Below, piece after piece: positions 25,573 to 33,220 of a stretch of DNA of 64,000 nucleotides. How positions within the stretch are numbered: the first letter of the stretch is position 1; each line of letters starts with the position of its first letter. Position numbers and translations under genes: made by a program. Source of the stretch: Alkalitalea saponilacus (lineage in GTDB: Bacteria > Bacteroidota > Bacteroidia > Bacteroidales > Marinilabiliaceae); the NCBI RefSeq assembly GCF_900168165.1, contig NZ_FUYV01000012.1:1-64000 (forward strand), written 5' to 3'. The notes under the pieces are model-generated. The model searched no databases and was not told the DNA's origin. It saw nothing but the letters and a program-made list of their open reading frames with translations.

Positions 25573-27210
25573 TTAAGACAAAACCATTCTTTCAATGTCT
25601 TCTTCTACGGTTGAAATTCCTCCAATTCCGAATTGCTCAACCAAAACATTGGTTACATTCGGCGAAAGGAAAGCAGGTAGAGTGGGACCCAGGTTGATAT
25701 TTTTAACTCCAAGTGCCAGAAGAGCCAATAGAACAATCACCGCTTTTTGCTCATACCAGGCAATGTTGTAAACAATTGGCAGCTCGTTGATGTCGTCCAG
25801 TCCGAAAGCTTCTTTTAATTTTAACGCAGTTACAGCCAGTGAGTACGAATCGTTACACTGTCCGGCATCCAATACCCGTGGAATTCCTCCAATATCGCCT
25901 AAAGGCAATTTATTGTAACGGTATTTGGCACATCCAGCTGTCAGAATAACCGAATCCTTTGGCAAAGCCTCTGCAAAATCGCCGTAATAATTACGGGAGT
26001 TCATTCGTCCATCGCAACCGGCCATGACCACAAACTTTTTAATGGCGCCTGATTTTACTGCATCTACCACCTTGTCGGCCAATGCAGCTACCTGGTTATG
26101 GGCAAAACCTCCGGTCAGCGTTCCAGTTTCAATTTCGGTGGGAGCTGGGCATTTTTTCGCGTGTTCAATGATGGCCGAAAAATCTTTTGTTTTGCCGTTT
26201 TCACGTTCTGCAATATGCGGACAACCGTCAAATCCGGCTGCTCCGGTTGTATATACCCGGTCTTTATAGCTTTCTTTAGGTGGAACAAGACAGTTGGTGG
26301 TTAACAACACCGGCCCGTTGAAACTTTCAAATTCTGATGTTTGTTCCCACCATGCATTTCCGTAGTTCCCTACAAAGTGCTTATATTTCTTGAATGCCGG
26401 ATAATAATTAGCCGGTAGCATTTCGCTGTGGGTGTAAATATCCACACCTGTTCCTTCTGTTTGCTTAAGCAACTCTTCAAAATCTTTCAGGTCGTGGCCA
26501 CTGACCAAAATTCCAGGATTTTTGCCTACACCAAGATTTACTGTGGAAATCTCAGGGTGTCCGTAGCTTTCGGTATTGGCTTTATCCAGCAGAGCCATTA
26601 CATCAATTCCGTTTTTACCGGTTTCCAAAACAATGGGCAAAAGCTCGTTAACGCCAAGCGTATTGTTGATGGTGGCCAGCAAACCTTTTTTCATGAATAC
26701 GTTTACTTCATTGTTGCTGTACCCAAGATTGGCTGCATGTTCTGCATAAGCAGCCATTCCTTTTAATCCATAAATAATTAGCTCCTTTAATGAACGGATA
26801 TCTTCGTTTGTTTCGTTGAGAATGCTGACAGTCTCACTCTTTGCATTGATTTCATCACGACTTTTTGTTTGCCATACCGCACATTCAGGCACTTCTCCTT
26901 CAGGAGTTCCGGTTTTTGCTTTTAAATTGTTCTGTATATCAAATCCTTTTTCTATCTGTTGTGTGATTTTGTTTGCGTCAAAGTTCGCATTGGTAATGGT
27001 TATGAACATGGAGTCGATGATGTACTTTTCAGCTTCAGGATTACTGATGCCTTTTAAATCGGCCTGATGACTCCAAAAGGCAACGCCTTTTGTTACAAAC
27101 AGCAACAAATCCTGCAGGTTCGATACTTCAGGTGATTTTCCACAAACACCTTTAATGGCACATCCAACACCTTTGGAGGCTTCCTGACATTGAAAACAAA
27201 ACATTGACAT
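25573..27210 (-). CDS. hcp: Hybrid cluster protein (hydroxylamine reductase / nitric-oxide-detoxifying Hcp)
   Basis: 545 residues. The N-terminal cysteine motif [20 protein letters not shown] (C-x2-C-x8-C-x5-C) binds a 4Fe-4S cluster. Hybrid-cluster ligands are visible in [19 protein letters not shown]-like [33 protein letters not shown] and GQCNDSYS. The protein reduces hydroxylamine in vitro and nitric oxide in vivo under anaerobic nitrosative stress. It lies downstream of its likely ferredoxin donor gene, separated by 174 bases that are filled by inverted heptamer repeats. Control by the divergent Crp/Fnr regulator is likely. Cytoplasmic. Confidence 0.96.
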   Translation of the reverse strand: MSMFCFQCQEASKGVGCAIKGVCGKSPEVSNLQDLLLFVTKGVAFWSHQADLKGISNPEAEKYIIDSMFITITNANFDANKITQQIEKGFDIQNNLKAKTGTPEGEVPECAVWQTKSRDEINAKSETVSILNETNEDIRSLKELIIYGLKGMAAYAEHAANLGYSNNEVNVFMKKGLLATINNTLGVNELLPIVLETGKNGIDVMALLDKANTESYGHPEISTVNLGVGKNPGILVSGHDLKDFEELLKQTEGTGVDIYTHSEMLPANYYPAFKKYKHFVGNYGNAWWEQTSEFESFNGPVLLTTNCLVPPKESYKDRVYTTGAAGFDGCPHIAERENGKTKDFSAIIEHAKKCPAPTEIETGTLTGGFAHNQVAALADKVVDAVKSGAIKKFVVMAGCDGRMNSRNYYGDFAEALPKDSVILTAGCAKYRYNKLPLGDIGGIPRVLDAGQCNDSYSLAVTALKLKEAFGLDDINELPIVYNIAWYEQKAVIVLLALLALGVKNINLGPTLPAFLSPNVTNVLVEQFGIGGISTVEEDIERMVLS

Positions 27211-27384
27211 GGTTTCTATTTTTTAAATTGTTAATATTATTGGAAATCGGAGACCGGAAATCGGAGACCGGAGACTGGAATCTCAATTAATTGCTTTTTC
27301 TATTTTGAAACTTCCTTAAATGATTTCAAAAAATTATATTCACTCCCTATTCCGCTTTCCGGTTTCCGGTCTGCGATTTCCTAT
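27211..27384. repeat. Inverted pair of heptamer repeats (loci 2 and 3) filling the ferredoxin-hcp gap
   Basis: Locus 2 (27241-27282, plus strand) is TGGAAAT CGGAGAC CGGAAAT, then CGGAGAC CGGAGAC TGGAATC. Locus 3 (27341-27382, minus strand) is AGGAAAT CGCAGAC, CGGAAAC CGGAAAG, CGGAATA GGGAGTG. Aligned, they match at 31 of 42 positions, best at the outer ends (23 of the first 27). They can therefore form a hairpin of up to 42 pairs with a 58-base loop in the transcript. Locus 3 starts two bases after the ferredoxin stop codon. Confidence 0.75.
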
Positions 27385-28260
27385 TTATACCCATTCTTCC
27401 ATTAATACTTCCCCTGCAATGGAAATTTTCATCATTTTGAGGGGAATTTTTCTTGAAGCTTGCGAAACAGCCATTTTGGCCATTTGCAGGAGTCCCGAGC
27501 AACATGGCACTTCCATAATAACCACCGATAAGGTGTTTATTTTGGCTTCGTCAATCAGGCGAATCAGCTTTTGCATATAGGATTCTGTTCCCTGGTCCAG
27601 TTTTGGGCACGCAATACCTACGGTTTTACCCTTCAACACCCTGTTGTGAAAATCTCCCAAGGCAAAAGCAGCGCAATCGGCAGCTAAAACCATATCGCTT
27701 CCTGAAAACATGGATGATGCCGGATTGATGAGATGCATCTGAACCGGCCATTGACGTAGTTCCGAAGCTCCTGAAACGGCAGCTGCAGGAGTTGCAGGCG
27801 CCGGTTTTTGTATGGCTCTCTCAGCAGAACCGGGGCATCCTCCTCCCTGGTGTCCATGCATTACGCCAATCTTAGGCTTGTGCATTTCTCGAACTATTTC
27901 ATCGAGATTGAATGGCAAAGAGTCGCGGTTGGCCTGCATGTATTGCATGGCTTGTTTCATAAAATCGAACTCTCTGTGGTCTCTTAAATGCTTGAGGTGA
28001 GCGAGTACCGTATTTTTCCCTTTTGGAATGATGAGTTGTATCACTTTTACTTCATCGTAAGGCTCTGCTTCACGCTCTTCAATGGTGATGGCTCCCTGCG
28101 GACAGTGGCCAAGGCAAGCACCAAGGCCATCGCATAAAAGGTCGCTGATTAAGCGGGCTTTTCCGTCAATGATTTGCAAAGCACCTTCATGACAGGCAGG
28201 AACGCAATCGCCACATCCGTCGCACAACTCTTCATTTATATTTACAACTTCTCTCAGCAT
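27385..28260 (-). CDS. 4Fe-4S protein, probable electron donor of Hcp
   Basis: 291 residues. A ferredoxin domain lies at 1-60: the first cluster motif is complete (C13, C16, C19, C23 in CDGCGDCVPAC), the second is altered to CDGLGACLGHCP (C43, C49, C53), lacking one of the usual CxxC cysteines. Further cysteines follow in GGGCPGS (near 148), ADCAAFALGDFH (a short Cys/Phe region near 206), ACPKLD and EVPCCSGL. Proteins of this layout are typically coded beside hcp in anaerobes and are thought to pass electrons to it. It is the first gene of the ferredoxin-hcp operon. ATG 28260 follows a leader with a TAnnTTTG box. Confidence 0.88.
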   Translation of the reverse strand: MLREVVNINEELCDGCGDCVPACHEGALQIIDGKARLISDLLCDGLGACLGHCPQGAITIEEREAEPYDEVKVIQLIIPKGKNTVLAHLKHLRDHREFDFMKQAMQYMQANRDSLPFNLDEIVREMHKPKIGVMHGHQGGGCPGSAERAIQKPAPATPAAAVSGASELRQWPVQMHLINPASSMFSGSDMVLAADCAAFALGDFHNRVLKGKTVGIACPKLDQGTESYMQKLIRLIDEAKINTLSVVIMEVPCCSGLLQMAKMAVSQASRKIPLKMMKISIAGEVLMEEWV

Positions 28261-28298
28261 GATGATATTTTTTATTGTGGATTCTTTAAGTTACAATA

Positions 28299-28306
28299 CA
28301 AAAATA
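28299..28306 (-). promoter_or_regulatory. -7 box (TATTTTTG on the minus strand) of the ferredoxin-hcp operon
   Basis: Exact TAnnTTTG match 38 bases before the ferredoxin start codon. There is no TTTG at -33; instead the palindrome at 28325-28346 occupies that region, centred about 41 bases before the predicted start of transcription. This is the class II activator position used by FNR/CRP proteins. Confidence 0.6.
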
Positions 28307-28324
28307 GGGTAATGCAATACCGGT

Positions 28325-28346
28325 TTTTGTAACCTATGTTACAAAA
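28325..28346. promoter_or_regulatory. FNR/HcpR-type palindromic binding site
   Basis: TTTTGTAAC and GTTACAAAA are perfect 9-bp arms around CTAT. The site lies between the divergent ferredoxin-hcp operon and the Crp/Fnr-type regulator gene, about 110 bases before the regulator's start codon. Confidence 0.75.
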
Positions 28347-28380
28347 GGAGTTTTTTTTTGAAAAATCAGCTTTTATGGTT

Positions 28381-28412
28381 TTTGCCTGTCAGGTTAAAGG
28401 TTGTTACCTTTG
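28381..28412 (+). promoter_or_regulatory. Promoter of the Crp/Fnr regulator gene
   Basis: TTTG (28381-28384), exactly 20 bases, then TACCTTTG (28405-28412). This is a textbook Bacteroidota sigma-ABfr promoter. It places the transcription start near 28418, so the start codon must be downstream of that, which supports ATG 28454. Confidence 0.8.
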
Positions 28413-28453
28413 CTTATGCATATTTTCCACATAGACATATAGAACTTAAGCAC

Positions 28454-29131
28454 ATGATATATATTTCCGCATTAATGCAATCTCCCCTGTTTTGGGGAAC
28501 CGCAAGCGAGGAGGAATTAAAGACCTTGTTGAGTACAGTTCATTATCAGGTGAAAAAATATGACGAAGGAGAGGTCATCGCCTTTAGCGGCGATGAATGC
28601 AAATCGCTTCAAATTGTTATTGAAGGAAGTGTACGCGGAGAAATGATGGATTTGAATGGAAAAGTCCTTAAAATAGAGGATATTGTACCGCCAAGGCCGC
28701 TTGCTATTGCGTTTCTTTTTGGCAACAACAACCGTTATCCGGTCACTGTAACGGCCAATGAGCCGACTGTTATTTTGTTGTTCCCAAAACAGTCGGTGAT
28801 TGATTTAATGCAAAAAAATGCAGGTTTTCTTACCAGTTTTATGAATGCCGTTTCAAACAGGGCTCAGTTTATTTCAGGTAAGCTTAAGTTCTTGTCCTTC
28901 CAAAGTTTACGAGGTAAAATAGCGCATTATTTGCTGGAACTCGACCGCCATGAAAAAGGCGTTGTTACGCTGACTAAAACTCAGGAGGAGTTGGCGGAGT
29001 TGTTTGGAGTGGCAAGGCCTTCATTGAGTCGTGCATTACGTGAACTGCATAATGAAGGAATCATTAAAGCAGAAGGTAAAAATATTAAAATAATTAAAAG
29101 AGTAGTATTGAAAGAGTATTTAGGAAAGTAA
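28454..29131 (+). CDS. Crp/Fnr family regulator, probable HcpR
   Basis: 225 residues from ATG 28454. The open frame begins at 28358, but that segment contains the promoter. A cyclic-nucleotide-binding-like beta-barrel (about 20-130) is followed by a long dimer helix and a Crp-type winged helix-turn-helix with TKTQEELAELFGVARPSLSRALREL (helix pair about 175-198). There is no N-terminal cysteine cluster, so an FNR-style 4Fe-4S is not present; HcpR proteins are known to sense nitric oxide by other means such as haem. Divergent from the ferredoxin-hcp operon with a palindrome in between. The next gene (SDR) starts 14 bases downstream. Confidence 0.88.
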   Translation: MIYISALMQSPLFWGTASEEELKTLLSTVHYQVKKYDEGEVIAFSGDECKSLQIVIEGSVRGEMMDLNGKVLKIEDIVPPRPLAIAFLFGNNNRYPVTVTANEPTVILLFPKQSVIDLMQKNAGFLTSFMNAVSNRAQFISGKLKFLSFQSLRGKIAHYLLELDRHEKGVVTLTKTQEELAELFGVARPSLSRALRELHNEGIIKAEGKNIKIIKRVVLKEYLGK

Positions 29132-29145
29132 CCAAAGAACTTATC

Positions 29146-29928
29146 ATGTCAAAGAAAGTTTTTTTAATTACCGGAGGAAGTTCAGGGATTGGACTTGCGG
29201 CAGGAGAGGCGCTTGCCAATGAAGGCCACCATGTTATTTCCATGAGTCGGAGTATGGAAAAAGTTGAACGTGCCATAAAGGAGCAACCAGAGTTAAATGG
29301 TAAACTTGATTTTATTACGGCTGATGTTTCTAAAAGGGAGGATATTGAAAAAGTGCATCGTTACATTGATGAGAAATTTGGTGTACTTTATGGCATTGTC
29401 AACAGTGCCGGTGTAATTGCAGTTGGCTCGCTGGAAACTGTCGGTATTGAGGATTGGCAACAAATGATGGATGTAAATCTTACCGGCCCGTTTATGCTTG
29501 TGAAAACCATGCTTCCCCTGTTACGAAAGGCAAATGGAGCTTCTATAGTAAACATATCATCCATTGCAGGATTAAGACCCGGAACCAGCATTGCCTATTC
29601 GGTTTCGAAGGCCGGTTTGGATATGCTTACGAGATTTTTAGCCGGAGATTTGGGCCCTTATAACATCAGAGTTAATTCCGTGAACCCGGGGCTGGTCAGA
29701 ACCAACATTCATTTTGATAACAACATTGTTCAAACAAAAGAGCAATACGAAGAGATGGTGGAAAAAGCCAGATTGAGGCATCCACTGAGGCGTATTGGCC
29801 GGACAGATGACATCGCTTCCATTATTCGTTTTTTGATGTCGGATGAATCATCATGGATTTCCGGTGCCATTATTCCTGTGGATGGTGGTGTAACTCAGGA
29901 AAACAACTTTATTCCCAGAAAGGATTAA
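29146..29928 (+). CDS. Short-chain dehydrogenase/reductase
   Basis: 260 residues, classical SDR. The NAD(P) motif is ITGGSSGIGLA (8-18), the structural motif NSAGV (near 86-90), the catalytic Ser is in VNISSIAGL and the YxxxK is YSVSKAG (near 150-156). The C-terminal part has VNPGLVRTN and WISGAIIPVDGG. It is 14 bases after the Crp/Fnr gene and likely in the same transcript, but nothing in the sequence ties it to nitrosative stress. Substrate unknown. Its stop is three bases from the stop of the convergent queF. Confidence 0.88.
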   Translation: MSKKVFLITGGSSGIGLAAGEALANEGHHVISMSRSMEKVERAIKEQPELNGKLDFITADVSKREDIEKVHRYIDEKFGVLYGIVNSAGVIAVGSLETVGIEDWQQMMDVNLTGPFMLVKTMLPLLRKANGASIVNISSIAGLRPGTSIAYSVSKAGLDMLTRFLAGDLGPYNIRVNSVNPGLVRTNIHFDNNIVQTKEQYEEMVEKARLRHPLRRIGRTDDIASIIRFLMSDESSWISGAIIPVDGGVTQENNFIPRKD

Positions 29929-29931
29929 TAT

Positions 29932-30822
29932 TTACTGTCTAAGCATTTTTGCAGATAACTCCTTTGCGTTGCAAAGGAATTTTGGAAACAACTCTTCATT
30001 ATTTGCCCTAACGGGGCAAATATCAATTCCACCACGGCGGGTGTAAATACATGCTACCATTAACTCTTCGGGCGAGAATTTATCCCATAAACGGTTGTAA
30101 ATCATTTCGCATATCTCTTCATGAAAATGATTTTCGTTGCGAATTGAAACCAGATATTGAAGCAATCCTGTCAGTTCAGGCAATTGCTCCGCTTTCATTA
30201 AAATGAATGCTGAACCCCAGTCGGGCTGATTGGTGATTTTACAGTTACTGCGTAACAAATGGGTGGCCACCTTAATCTTACCGCTCAGTTTATCTGAAGG
30301 TTTTAAGAGTTCCGGAGTCTCGTTGAATGCATTAAATTCAATGTTTTGTATTTCATCCAATGTTTCAAGTAACTTAAAGTCGTGAAAATCAAAATGGCTG
30401 GTCAAACCTAACGATTCGTTAAAAAATGCAGTTTCAACATCTGTTTTTAATAAACCAGAAAGGTCTGTTTTTATGATTTTCACCACCTCTTCCACCCCTG
30501 TTTCAGAGTCGTTACCAAATCGTTCCATATTGAAGCCATTCAGGTAAAGCTTCAGCGATTTACTTTCGACAAGGAATGTGCTGTTGGATGGATATTTAAG
30601 TTTTAGTACTCCTGTCACCGGCAGACCTTTCGTTGTGAGAAAGCTTAATTCATATGCATGCCATATGTCAAAACCTTTAAACGGGAGGTCGTTGTCGTCG
30701 ATTTTGTATATTTCCCGATTGAGTGAACGGGGCACAGCCACAAGAATCTCCGGTGAATATTTCTGAGGATAGGCTATCTGTTGACCCAGAATTTTGGCTT
30801 CGATTGGTTGCATGGAATTCAT
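29932..30822 (-). CDS. queF: NADPH-dependent 7-cyano-7-deazaguanine reductase, bimodular type
   Basis: 296 residues, the long (YqfF/E. coli-like) two-domain form. The substrate-binding FLVESKSLKLYLNGFNMERF motif covers 83-102 (Glu86, Ser87). The catalytic Cys194 and Asp201 are in RSNCKITNQPDWGS. It reduces preQ0 to preQ1 in queuosine synthesis, in the cytoplasm. It begins 13 bases after queE in a queC-queE-queF operon. queD and the later genes tgt and queA/queG are not in this window. No riboswitch is visible. Confidence 0.96.
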   Translation of the reverse strand: MNSMQPIEAKILGQQIAYPQKYSPEILVAVPRSLNREIYKIDDNDLPFKGFDIWHAYELSFLTTKGLPVTGVLKLKYPSNSTFLVESKSLKLYLNGFNMERFGNDSETGVEEVVKIIKTDLSGLLKTDVETAFFNESLGLTSHFDFHDFKLLETLDEIQNIEFNAFNETPELLKPSDKLSGKIKVATHLLRSNCKITNQPDWGSAFILMKAEQLPELTGLLQYLVSIRNENHFHEEICEMIYNRLWDKFSPEELMVACIYTRRGGIDICPVRANNEELFPKFLCNAKELSAKMLRQ

Positions 30823-30835
30823 AAATTACCTAAAG

Positions 30836-31696
30836 TTAAACACCTGGTTTGCTTCCAAATATGTCAATATGAACACGAGGCGTGAAACGCCATCCGTTTC
30901 GAATGGCCATCTCTAAAGTAAGTGGGGTGGTTTGTCTCAGCTCAGCTTCGTTGGCACCCAAAGGCATCAGCATAATGTCCGAAGGTTGCCAGCCGGTAAG
31001 TTGGTTCAGAAAATCATTGATGATTTCCTGTTCATCTTCCGGCTTTCCAATCACAAATTTCAGTTGCATCTCTTTGTTGCTCTCGTTGCAAATATCAATA
31101 TACGACTGCAAAGCTTTTATGTTATACCTGCGCTGTGTATGATAGGAGAGAGGTCCCGATGGTTGTAACCCCAATGCTTTTAGTTTTTCAGGATTGGGTT
31201 CTGAATTTGCCAGTTTAGGCGAAATGCTGAACAAATCGATGTTTTCAGCTGCTTGAATGTTGAACATGCTGCCATTGGTTTCTATGGTTAAATGAACGTA
31301 TAGTTCATTTTTTAATTCATAGGCAAGTTCTGCTAAAGCATCTTTTTGCATCAGAGGTTCACCGCCGGTAATCACCACATGGCGAATCGAACCCAGATTT
31401 TCTTTAACCAATTTGATGACCTCTGCCACTGTTAATTGAAGCACCTGTTGGGTATCGAACGAGGCGTAGGGTGTATCGCACCGACTGTAGCTGCCATCAG
31501 GCAGTTGCCAGATGCAACGCAAATTGCACGACGAAAATCTAATAAACAGAGAGGGTACGCCCGCCAGTTTGCCCTCACCCTGAATGGTTCCGGCAACAGG
31601 TATGGCGGTAGCAGGCAGCTGCGATAGCGCAGCGCCGTTAACATCTCTCGTGATGGGAAATACCCCCTCGTTGGCTAATACTATTTTTGTTGACAT
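30836..31696 (-). CDS. queE: 7-carboxy-7-deazaguanine synthase (radical SAM), variant cysteine motif
   Basis: 286 residues. QGEGKLAGVPSLFIRFSSCN (39-58) is the usual QueE start of the fold. The cluster cysteines are C57, C61 and C73, giving C-x3-C-x11-C rather than the standard CxxxCxxC: a segment (IWQLPDGSYSR) is inserted before CDTPYASF. The GGEPLMQKD and ETNGS motifs follow, as in other QueE proteins. It should ring-contract 6-carboxytetrahydropterin to CDG using SAM. Second gene of the operon; the 119-base gap after queC contains heptamer repeat locus 4. Confidence 0.93.
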   Translation of the reverse strand: MSTKIVLANEGVFPITRDVNGAALSQLPATAIPVAGTIQGEGKLAGVPSLFIRFSSCNLRCIWQLPDGSYSRCDTPYASFDTQQVLQLTVAEVIKLVKENLGSIRHVVITGGEPLMQKDALAELAYELKNELYVHLTIETNGSMFNIQAAENIDLFSISPKLANSEPNPEKLKALGLQPSGPLSYHTQRRYNIKALQSYIDICNESNKEMQLKFVIGKPEDEQEIINDFLNQLTGWQPSDIMLMPLGANEAELRQTTPLTLEMAIRNGWRFTPRVHIDIFGSKPGV

Positions 31697-31776
31697 TACT
31701 TTTCTTTTATCAGAAGATGGAAATGAAGCGCAGCGAAACAGAAAATTTCAGTTTTATATCCATAATTTGTTCCTCT

Positions 31777-31845
31777 CTTCTCCTTTTCCTCACACGGTCT
31801 CCAGTCTCCGTTTTCCTATTTCCGTTCTCCTGTCTCCGTTATCCC
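31777..31845 (-). repeat. Heptamer tandem repeat, locus 4, overlapping the 3' end of queC
   Basis: On the plus strand the units are GTCTCCA, GTCTCCG, TTTTCCT, ATTTCCG, TTCTCCT, GTCTCCG, TTATCCC (31797-31845). A further pyrimidine-rich run lies at 31777-31790 after one broken unit. The queC stop codon (31816-31818) is inside the repeat. Confidence 0.7.
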
Positions 31846-32502
31846 TTCGTCCACAACCCCGGCTTCCTGAAACGCTTTTGCCCGCAGAAGACAACTGTCG
31901 CATGTTCCACATGGTTTTTCTCCTCCACGGTAACAACTCCAGGTTAGCCCGAAAGGAACGCCAAGTTTTGCTCCTGTTTTAATCTCTTCGGTTTTGGTTT
32001 TATAGATGAACGGAGCATGTATGGTAATTGGTCGATTTTTTTCTGCAGCCATAACAGTTCCCTGGTTAATGGCATTTTCCATGGCTTTAATAAACGATTC
32101 GCGACAATCAACATATCCCGAGTAGTCCACCTGACTCACGCCAATAAAAATGTTTTGTGCATCAATGGCTTCTGCGTAAGATGCTGCAATGGATAAAAAG
32201 ACCATATTTCTGGCAGGAACGTAGGTCACCGGTATATCTGTTCGGTTTACATCACCATCTTCAACTTCCATGTTTTTATCGGTAAGCGATGAGCCGCCCC
32301 ATTGGTCCATATTGATGGTAACCAGTCGATGTTCTTTAACTCCGGCTACTTTGGTAATTTCGGCCGCTGCTTCCAATTCCTTTTTATGCCGTTGTCCGTA
32401 ATCAAAACTTAAGGTGAACAATTCGTACCCCTCGCTTTTGGCCAACCAAAGAGTTACTGCTGAATCAAGTCCCCCGGATAAAAGAATTACTGCTCTCTTC
32501 AT
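31816..32502 (-). CDS. queC: 7-cyano-7-deazaguanine synthase
   Basis: 228 residues. The PP-loop SGGLDS is at 9-14, FDYGQRH follows near 33-39, [10 protein letters not shown] near 94-103 and [11 protein letters not shown] near 123-133. Four zinc-binding cysteines (190, 198, 201, 204) lie in [19 protein letters not shown]. It converts CDG to preQ0 with ATP and ammonia. It is the first gene of queC-queE-queF. The last nine codons (GITETGERK) are read out of heptamer repeat sequence, so the C-terminus may differ from that of relatives. The upstream leader holds a small hairpin at 32529-32546 but no preQ1 riboswitch that I can recognise. Confidence 0.97.
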   Translation of the reverse strand: MKRAVILLSGGLDSAVTLWLAKSEGYELFTLSFDYGQRHKKELEAAAEITKVAGVKEHRLVTINMDQWGGSSLTDKNMEVEDGDVNRTDIPVTYVPARNMVFLSIAASYAEAIDAQNIFIGVSQVDYSGYVDCRESFIKAMENAINQGTVMAAEKNRPITIHAPFIYKTKTEEIKTGAKLGVPFGLTWSCYRGGEKPCGTCDSCLLRAKAFQEAGVVDEGITETGERK

Positions 32503-33220
32503 TATCTCAATTTTACAGTTTTATTGAACGATGTTCAGAAACATCGAGAAATCAATAACCTGTTCGATAATATCCTGTGAGTGAAAAACTGTTGGGAGAT
32601 GACGGAAAGATAATCATCGGTGATGATATGGAACACCTGCAAAATTGAAAAGTAATTTACAATGCACGTAGTGCATCGTAAAACACATTTTTGCGCATGT
32701 ATCTTATTCATGGCCCATAGTTTTGTTTATAGACAGGATGGTTTCGAACTGTCTCGTTATTGCTGCAAAGATAGGAATATATTTTTGTTTCAAAATCTAA
32801 ATGATGGTGTTTTCATTGATTTATAATATGGCAGTTTGAAAGTACATTAGATAAATATTTTGCAGATTTGGGTATCCTATTCTATATTATTAAGGATTGT
32901 TTTGAAAATATCCAACTTCCAAAAAAGGAATTCCGTTTAGCCCCAACGGGGCGCAATCAGTAACATAGGGCAACACCCTATGAATATGGATTATACCAAA
33001 AGTTGTCCTGTAAGGGCTATAGCATTTGAGAAATTAATCGGATAGCAAGACATATTAGTTGATAATTGGTTTCTCCGTTTATAAAGGTTTTAGAATGCAT
33101 AAGAGTTGACTTGTATCAACCTTATAATTCGAATTCAAAACAAATATTGAACCAAACATTCTTATGTTTGTTTATAAGTTTAGTAGTGAAACTTAAACAA
33201 AAATTATAAAACTAATAATC
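32503..33220. other. 718-base intergenic region with hairpin-forming repeats
   Basis: No credible gene. It contains the queC leader (hairpin CGATGTT/AACATCG at 32529-32546), a short ATGCAC/GTGCAT inverted repeat near 32661, and two compact hairpins close together: GCCCCAACGGGGC at 32940-32952 and CATAGGG/CCCTATG at 32964-32982. The nitroreductase promoter must be in the last 100 bases, but I see no clean box. Inverted AAGTTT/AAACTT words lie at about 33176-33196. Confidence 0.65.

Noticed and set aside
27241-27382. CRISPR-like array at the paired repeats
   Set aside because: The units are 7 bp, contiguous and degenerate, with no spacers and no cas genes.
28358-28453. Longer N-terminus for the Crp/Fnr gene
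   Set aside because: The segment contains the TTTG-N20-TACCTTTG promoter, so it cannot be in the transcript; ATG 28454 fits the family length.
32503-32620. preQ1 riboswitch in the queC leader
   Set aside because: A hairpin is present, but I cannot find the preQ1-I or -II core or an A-rich tail; the ribosome site is also not obviously sequestered.
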